NCBI RefSeq assembly: GCF_020715685.1 | Contig: NZ_CP085840.1 | Span: 2,108,001 to 2,172,000, forward strand | Length of the DNA stretch: 64,000 bases | Reading direction: 5' to 3' | DNA from: Dermatobacter hominis | GTDB lineage: Bacteria > Actinomycetota > Acidimicrobiia > Acidimicrobiales > Microtrichaceae | In this document: positions 59,909 through 64,000 of the stretch, in pieces | Layout: the number at the start of each line of letters is the position of its first letter | Position numbering within the stretch: the stretch's first letter is position 1 | The notes under the pieces: model-generated | Told to the model about the DNA's origin: nothing | Seen by the model: only the letters and a program-made list of their open reading frames with translations | Database searches by the model: none | Position numbers and translations under genes: made by a program

Positions 59909-60088
59909 TCAGGCGGACTTCTTCTGCTGACTGGGGTCGTCGTCGTCGTCCGCCCCACCCTCGGCCAGGCCCTTCTTGAACTCCTTCTGGGCCGACCCGA
60001 TGTTGCGGGCGAGCTTGGGGAGCTGCGAGCCGCCGAAGATGACGAGGGCGATGATCACGACGATCAGCCATTCGTTGCCGCTGAACAT
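59909..60088 (-). CDS. tatA: Twin-arginine translocase subunit TatA/E
   Basis: 59 residues, small but clear. One N-terminal helix (EWLIVVIIALVIFGG) is followed by the conserved FGGSQLPKLARNIGSAQKEFKKG amphipathic hinge, then an acidic tail ending DDDDDPSQQKKSA. It forms the pore part of the Tat export machinery for folded proteins. TATGGT lies six bases before the ATG (leaderless geometry). tatC and tatB are not in the window. It is divergent from the 5-formyl-THF cyclo-ligase gene. Confidence 0.93.
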   Translation of the reverse strand: MFSGNEWLIVVIIALVIFGGSQLPKLARNIGSAQKEFKKGLAEGGADDDDDPSQQKKSA

Positions 60089-60192
60089 GGACTCACCATA
60101 CCGTTCCGGTCCGAGCGCCCCCTATCGGGGGCCACCCGTTCGCGCAGTGTTCTCATTCCCGTGACCTCTTCGTCTCCGAGGCCCCGAGGGAC

Positions 60193-60840
60193 GTGACGGC
60201 TCCGGCGCCCGCGCCCCCTCCGTCCGATCCCGACGCCGCCGATGCCTTCGCCGCGGCCCGGCGGCGGGGACGATCGGCTCGGTCGGCCATGGCCCCGGAG
60301 CAGCGTGCCGTGGCGACGGCCGCCGTCCACCGGGCGCTCGTCGCGCTGGACGAGCTGCGGGCGCCGACCGGCTCGGGCCGCGTCGCGCTCAGCCGGGCGC
60401 TGCCGGGCGAGCTCGACCTCGGCGCGGCGGCCGAGGACCTGCGGCGCCGGGGGTGGACCACCTGGTTGCCGGTGGTCGACCCCGACCCGCCGGCCGGCGC
60501 GCCGTCGATGGCGTTCCGCGAGTGGCGGCCCGAGGACACGCTGGTGGTCGGGGCCTTCCGCATCGAGGAGCCCCCGGCCGACGGTCGGCCGGACGTGGCG
60601 GCGGAGGCCCTCGACGTGGTCGTCGTCCCCTGCCTCGCCGTCGACCTCGACGGCACGAGGGTCGGCTTCGGCGCGGGGTACTACGACCGCGCGCTCGCGG
60701 ACCGACGTCGACGTCCGCTCGTCGTGGTCGCCGCGTTCGACGCCCAGGTCGAGCCCGCGCTGCTCCCCCGCCGTCCGTGGGACGTGCCCGGCGACGTCGT
60801 GGTCACCGATCGGCGCACGGTCCGCACGGGCCGCCGCTGA
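60193..60840 (+). CDS. 5-formyltetrahydrofolate cyclo-ligase
   Basis: 215 residues. N-terminal RRRGRSARSAMAPEQRAVA corresponds to the ATP-site arginine-rich helix, and the C-terminal GTRVGFGAGYYDRAL is the family signature (R-x-G-x-G-x-GYYDR). It converts 5-formyl-THF with ATP to methenyl-THF, returning folate to the active pool. The gene starts with GTG preceded by GAGGG. In many actinobacteria it is a neighbour of galU, Glp and FmdB genes; here those are 22 kb away. Confidence 0.92.
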   Translation: MTAPAPAPPPSDPDAADAFAAARRRGRSARSAMAPEQRAVATAAVHRALVALDELRAPTGSGRVALSRALPGELDLGAAAEDLRRRGWTTWLPVVDPDPPAGAPSMAFREWRPEDTLVVGAFRIEEPPADGRPDVAAEALDVVVVPCLAVDLDGTRVGFGAGYYDRALADRRRRPLVVVAAFDAQVEPALLPRRPWDVPGDVVVTDRRTVRTGRR

Positions 60841-60885
60841 ACGGGGCGGGCCGCGCCATCGGACGTGCGGCGCGCTGGCAGCGGC

Positions 60886-61200
60886 TCAGGCGGTGCGTGA
60901 CTGCTGGGCGGCGCGAGCGAGGGCCCGCTGCCGGCGGATGCGGCGGCGCTCGCGCTCGCTGAGCCCGCCCCAGATCCCGAACTTCTCACCGTTGGCGAGG
61001 GCGTACTCGAGGCAGTCCTCACGGACGACGCAGCCCTGGCAGACCTGCTTGGCCTCCTTGGTGGACGCGCCGCGCTCCGGGAAGAAGAGGTCGGGATCGA
61101 CACCCAGGCAGTTCGCGAACGCCTGCCAGCTCTCCACCGCCGCGTCGTCGTCGGGAGTCGAGGTGGTCTCCTCCGGGCGGTCGTGAGATGCGTCGGTCAT
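60886..61200 (-). CDS. WhiB-family iron-sulfur regulator (second copy, WhiB2/WhmD-like)
   Basis: 104 residues. Cluster ligands Cys31, Cys54, Cys57 and Cys63; GIWGGL at 75-80; basic tail SERERRRIRRQRALAR. It is similar to the WhiB2/WhmD class that controls septation in actinobacteria, though this is by general resemblance only. GGAGGGG precedes the ATG. The 267-base upstream region contains AT-rich repeats at 61341-61379 that are unlike the rest of the window. Confidence 0.92.
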   Translation of the reverse strand: MTDASHDRPEETTSTPDDDAAVESWQAFANCLGVDPDLFFPERGASTKEAKQVCQGCVVREDCLEYALANGEKFGIWGGLSERERRRIRRQRALARAAQQSRTA

Positions 61201-61340
61201 GGGTCCCCTCCGGTTCGCCGTTCCGGTCGTCCGGTCCGAACGAACCCGTGTGGTCGAAGTGGTCGTTGGTGTGCGTGTCCCGCCGGGTCATCGACCGGAC
61301 GGGCAGCTCGGTTCGGGCGATCGGTCATGCCGGTGCAATC

Positions 61341-61379
61341 CATCGTTCGATGTAATTACACCGATGTAACTGAACATAG
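61341..61379 (-). promoter_or_regulatory. AT-rich repeat cluster upstream of the second WhiB gene
   Basis: Elements in order on the plus strand: CATCG-TT-CGATG (61341-61352), the palindrome TGTAATTACA (61351-61360), and the direct repeat CGATGTAA at 61348-61355 and 61362-61369 (14-base period). A minus-strand TATGTT (61374-61379) could be a -10. The rest of 61201-61467 shows nothing clear. Confidence 0.5.
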
Positions 61380-61467
61380 TGACGGGCTTCCGCCGAGCAC
61401 GCAAGCGGAACTTCGGGGTTTTCGCCCGGAACGGCGGGGCGCGCGGGCCCTCGGCCGTCGGCGTCCG

Positions 61468-63471
61468 TCAGCGGCGACCGCGCAGGAGCTCGCGCTTCTG
61501 CTCGATGAAGTCGACCAGGACGTAGTCACCGAGGTTCTGGGGCGTCGTGTAGAACGCGCGGCCCCGGTTCATCTCGGTGAGCTTCTGCACGAAGCGCTGG
61601 AGGCTGCGGTCCGGGTCCAGCATGAACGTGTTGATCCGGATGTCCTCGCGGGTGCAGCGGGCCACCTCGAGCAGCGTCGCGTCCACGGTCTCCCGGATCG
61701 GGGGGTAGTGGAACTCGGGCTCGCCGTACGAGTTGATGTGGGCGGTCGGTTCGCCGTCGGTGATCATGATGATCTGCTTCGTGCCCGACTGGCGGCCCAG
61801 GAGCTGGCGGGCGAGCTGGAACCCGTGCTGCATGTTCGTGCCGTAGACGAAGTCCCAGCTGACCTCGGGGAGCTGCTCGGCCGTGAGGATGCGGGCGACC
61901 TCGGAGAAGCCGACGATGCCGAGGTAGTCGCGCGGGTACTGCATCGAGATCAGCGAGTGCAGCGCCATCGCGACCTTCTTGGCCGGCAGGAAGTTGTCGC
62001 GCATCGGCATCGACAGCGACAGGTCGAGCATGAGGACGGTCGAGGAGCGGACGACGGTCTCGGTCTCCTCGATCTCGAAGTCCTCGGGCCGCAGTCGCAC
62101 CGGCGCGGACTCGCCGCGCACGATCGCGTTGCGGATCGTCTTCTCGATGTGGAGGTTGAACGGGTCGCCCCACTCGTAGGGCTTCGTCTGGTACGTGCGC
62201 TCGTGGCCCGCACCGTTGCGCTCCATCTCGTGGCGTCCGAGCTGGTCCCGGTCGAGCTTGCGGAACAGCTGGGCGAGGGCGTTCTGCCCGAGACGTCGCA
62301 TGCCCTTGGGCGTGAGCTCCAGACGGCCCTCGCGCTGCTCGACGAGGCCGGCCTCGGTGAGCATCTTCGTGATCTCGCTCATCCGCTCGAGGCTGGCGGC
62401 GGCCTGGTCGCCGAGGAGCTGGCGGACGCGGTCGAGGTCGACGTCCCGGAGCGCGCCCGGATCGGAGCCGCCCCGCAGCATCTGCTCGAGCTGGTCGAGG
62501 TCGCCGAGCTGGCCCATGACCGAGGAGGCCTGGGCCATGTCGAGCGGGTCGTCGCCCCGGAACTGGTAGCTGGCGCCCCAGTCCATGTCGGGGAAGGCGT
62601 CGCGCAGGTTCTGGCCGAGCTGGTCCATCTGCCAGCGGAGGTCCATGTCCTCGAGCAGCTGGTCGGACAGCTCCTGGAGCTGCGCCCGCTGCTCGGGCGT
62701 CATCGAGTTCATCAGCGCCTGCATCGCCTGCATGCGCTGCGCCATGATCTCGAGCAGCTCGTCGAGGTCCTTCGGGTCCTCCGGGAAGAAGTCGCCGTGG
62801 CGCTCCATGAAGCCTTGGAAGTCGGGTTCCTCGCCGCGGGCCCGCTGCTCGAGCATCTGGTTGAGCTCGGCGAGCATGTCCTTCATGCGCGACATGTCCT
62901 GCGGGGTCATGTTCTGCATGGCGCCGGACATCTGGTCGACGGCCTGCTGCACGAGCTGCTCGCGGAGCCGGTCCTTGAGCTGCTCGAAGCGCTCGGCGGC
63001 CTCTGGCGACGAGAAGTCGTACTGGTCCAGGCCCTTGACCTTGCCGGCGAGGTCGGGCGGCAGCATGTCGAGCTCCATGTTGCGCCCCGCCGCCGACTCC
63101 TCGGTCAGCTCGGTCCGGCGCTGGTCGCCCGAGTCCCGGGCGGTGTCGACCTGCTGCTGGAGGTGGTCGCGCTCGGCCTGCACGACCTCGTTGAGCTCGT
63201 TGGCGATGTCCTCGTAGACGCCGCCGAGGTCGAAGCGGTCGAGGAGGTCGCGGCGCTGGTCGCGGAGCTGCTCGAGCATCTCCCGCAGGCCCTGCATGCG
63301 CTCGCCGTTCCGGTCCTCGAAGCCCTGCTGCATCATCCTGCGCAGGGCCGAGTTGAGGTCCCCGTGGTAGAGCAGGTCGTCGGTCAGCTGCTCCATCACG
63401 TCGAGCGCGTCCAGCTCGAAGCCGACCTGCGTCCCGTCCCAGGGCGAGTAGCGGAAGCGGGGTCGTGCCAT
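61468..63471 (-). CDS. VWA-domain protein
   Basis: 667 residues. The N-terminal two-thirds are helical, rich in Gln, Met and Asp, with coiled-coil character and many Gln/Met repeats (QRMQAMQALMNSMTPEQRAQ). The C-terminal third is a von Willebrand A domain with the metal-ion site D-x-S-x-S in LMLDLSLSMPMRDN and ITDGEPTAH. Proteins like this often work with a MoxR-type AAA+ ATPase as a metal-insertion or chaperone pair, but none is next to it here. TAGCCT lies six bases before the ATG. Function unknown. Confidence 0.8.
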   Translation of the reverse strand: MARPRFRYSPWDGTQVGFELDALDVMEQLTDDLLYHGDLNSALRRMMQQGFEDRNGERMQGLREMLEQLRDQRRDLLDRFDLGGVYEDIANELNEVVQAERDHLQQQVDTARDSGDQRRTELTEESAAGRNMELDMLPPDLAGKVKGLDQYDFSSPEAAERFEQLKDRLREQLVQQAVDQMSGAMQNMTPQDMSRMKDMLAELNQMLEQRARGEEPDFQGFMERHGDFFPEDPKDLDELLEIMAQRMQAMQALMNSMTPEQRAQLQELSDQLLEDMDLRWQMDQLGQNLRDAFPDMDWGASYQFRGDDPLDMAQASSVMGQLGDLDQLEQMLRGGSDPGALRDVDLDRVRQLLGDQAAASLERMSEITKMLTEAGLVEQREGRLELTPKGMRRLGQNALAQLFRKLDRDQLGRHEMERNGAGHERTYQTKPYEWGDPFNLHIEKTIRNAIVRGESAPVRLRPEDFEIEETETVVRSSTVLMLDLSLSMPMRDNFLPAKKVAMALHSLISMQYPRDYLGIVGFSEVARILTAEQLPEVSWDFVYGTNMQHGFQLARQLLGRQSGTKQIIMITDGEPTAHINSYGEPEFHYPPIRETVDATLLEVARCTREDIRINTFMLDPDRSLQRFVQKLTEMNRGRAFYTTPQNLGDYVLVDFIEQKRELLRGRR

Positions 63472-63607
63472 GGGCGGAGGCTACTGCGCCCGGTCCGGGG
63501 CGGCCCCTCGCCCGGCCGTGCGTGGCACGTGGAGCTCGGGGGCATCTCGGGCCCGATGTGGGCGTCCGCCGACCCGAGCTCGGGAGTGGTCGGTCTACGG
63601 TCGGCGG

Positions 63608-64000
63608 ATGGCCGCCTCCCCGTCGACCGAGGTCACCGTGGGCGAGCGCACCGTGCGGGTGTCCAACCCGGACCGCGTGTACTTCCCCGCGACCGGGGCG
63701 ACGAAGCTCGACCTCGTCGAGTACTACCTCGCCGTGGGGCCCGGCATCGTGAGGGCGTTGCGGGAGCGGCCGTGCATGCTCCACCGCTTCCCGAAGGGGC
63801 TCGACGGGAAGAAGGTCCACCAGAAGCGGATCCCCAACGGCGCGCCGCCGTGGATCGAGACGGTCCGGCTGCACTTCCCGCGGTACGGCCAGCACGCCGA
63901 CGAGCTGTGCGTGACCGAGCTCGCCCAGGTGATCTGGGCGGTGCAGATGTCGACGGTCGAGTTCCACCCCTGGAACTCCCGCCGCGCCGACACCGAGCGA
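63608..64000 (+). CDS. LigD-type polymerase/primase domain protein, truncated by the window edge
   Basis: First 131 residues of a longer protein. VSNPDRVYFPATGATKLDLVEYYLAV, RPCMLHRFPKGLDGKKVHQKR, APPWIETVRLHFP and VIWAVQMSTVEFHPWNSRRADTE follow the N-terminal pattern of the bacterial LigD polymerase (PolDom) family. Such enzymes add nucleotides during non-homologous end joining with Ku and a ligase. The ATG lies six bases after TACGGT. Whether this is a stand-alone polymerase or part of a LigD fusion cannot be told from the part seen. Confidence 0.9.
   Translation, partial: MAASPSTEVTVGERTVRVSNPDRVYFPATGATKLDLVEYYLAVGPGIVRALRERPCMLHRFPKGLDGKKVHQKRIPNGAPPWIETVRLHFPRYGQHADELCVTELAQVIWAVQMSTVEFHPWNSRRADTER

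Overview
The window is a 64 kb piece of a very GC-rich actinobacterial chromosome. Supporting signs are two WhiB proteins, a SenX3/RegX3-type phosphate regulator pair, a roadblock/DUF742/GTPase conservon, a SepX/GlpR-like membrane protein, FmdB, TatA, an encapsulin locus and many short-leader promoters. The gene mix (family III CoA-transferase, FadD enzymes, fused branched-chain amino-acid transporter, translin-like protein) would fit a deep-branching class such as Acidimicrobiia. That placement is inference; no rRNA is present. Genes are dense on both strands, no gap exceeds 300 bases, and I see no phage, IS element or CRISPR array.

Layout. 1-5.6 kb: acyl-CoA metabolism (truncated AMP ligase, SRPBCC protein, CaiB-type CoA-transferase, lipoprotein, second FadD, DUF4262 protein); two matching palindromes suggest shared control of the first operon. 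5.6-9.2 kb: prepilin peptidase, then an MBOAT/SGNH pair for O-acylation of a surface polymer. 9.2-16.6 kb: a transporter locus with an anchored exported protein, a substrate-binding protein and one 1358-residue polypeptide that fuses two Liv permeases and two ATPases. 16.6-17.9 kb: encapsulin shell and ferritin-like cargo. 18-24 kb: lipoprotein hydrolase, tRNA-Ala, translin-like protein, GlpR/SepX-like protein, MoaC, a 28-bp tandem repeat, methyltransferase and GAF-GGDEF cyclase. 24-28.7 kb: CopZ/CsoR divergent pair, two divergent 2OG-Fe(II) oxygenases and adenine deaminase. 28.7-34.2 kb: two membrane glycosyltransferases and a lipoprotein with two pepsin-like DTG motifs. 34.3-38.1 kb: MoaA, MoeA/Glp, GalU, FmdB. 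38.1-43.1 kb: conservon. 43-47.7 kb: methionine aminopeptidase, SAF protein, LtrA, MFS transporter. 47.7-57.6 kb: phosphate block regX3-senX3-phoU-pstBACS with two PHO boxes, then a Nudix hydrolase and polyphosphate kinase. 57.7-64 kb: small unknown, HtrA protease, WhiB, TatA, 5-formyl-THF cyclo-ligase, second WhiB, VWA protein and the start of a LigD-type polymerase.

Two themes cross the window. First, thirteen genes have a -10-like hexamer (NANNNT, mostly TANNNT) exactly six bases before the start codon, the geometry of leaderless transcription; other genes carry clear Shine-Dalgarno sequences. Second, phosphate supply is organised as one block: uptake, sensing and polyphosphate synthesis are adjacent. 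Start codons were chosen from promoter spacing, Shine-Dalgarno sequences, four-base overlaps and family N-termini; alternatives are noted where the choice is weak.
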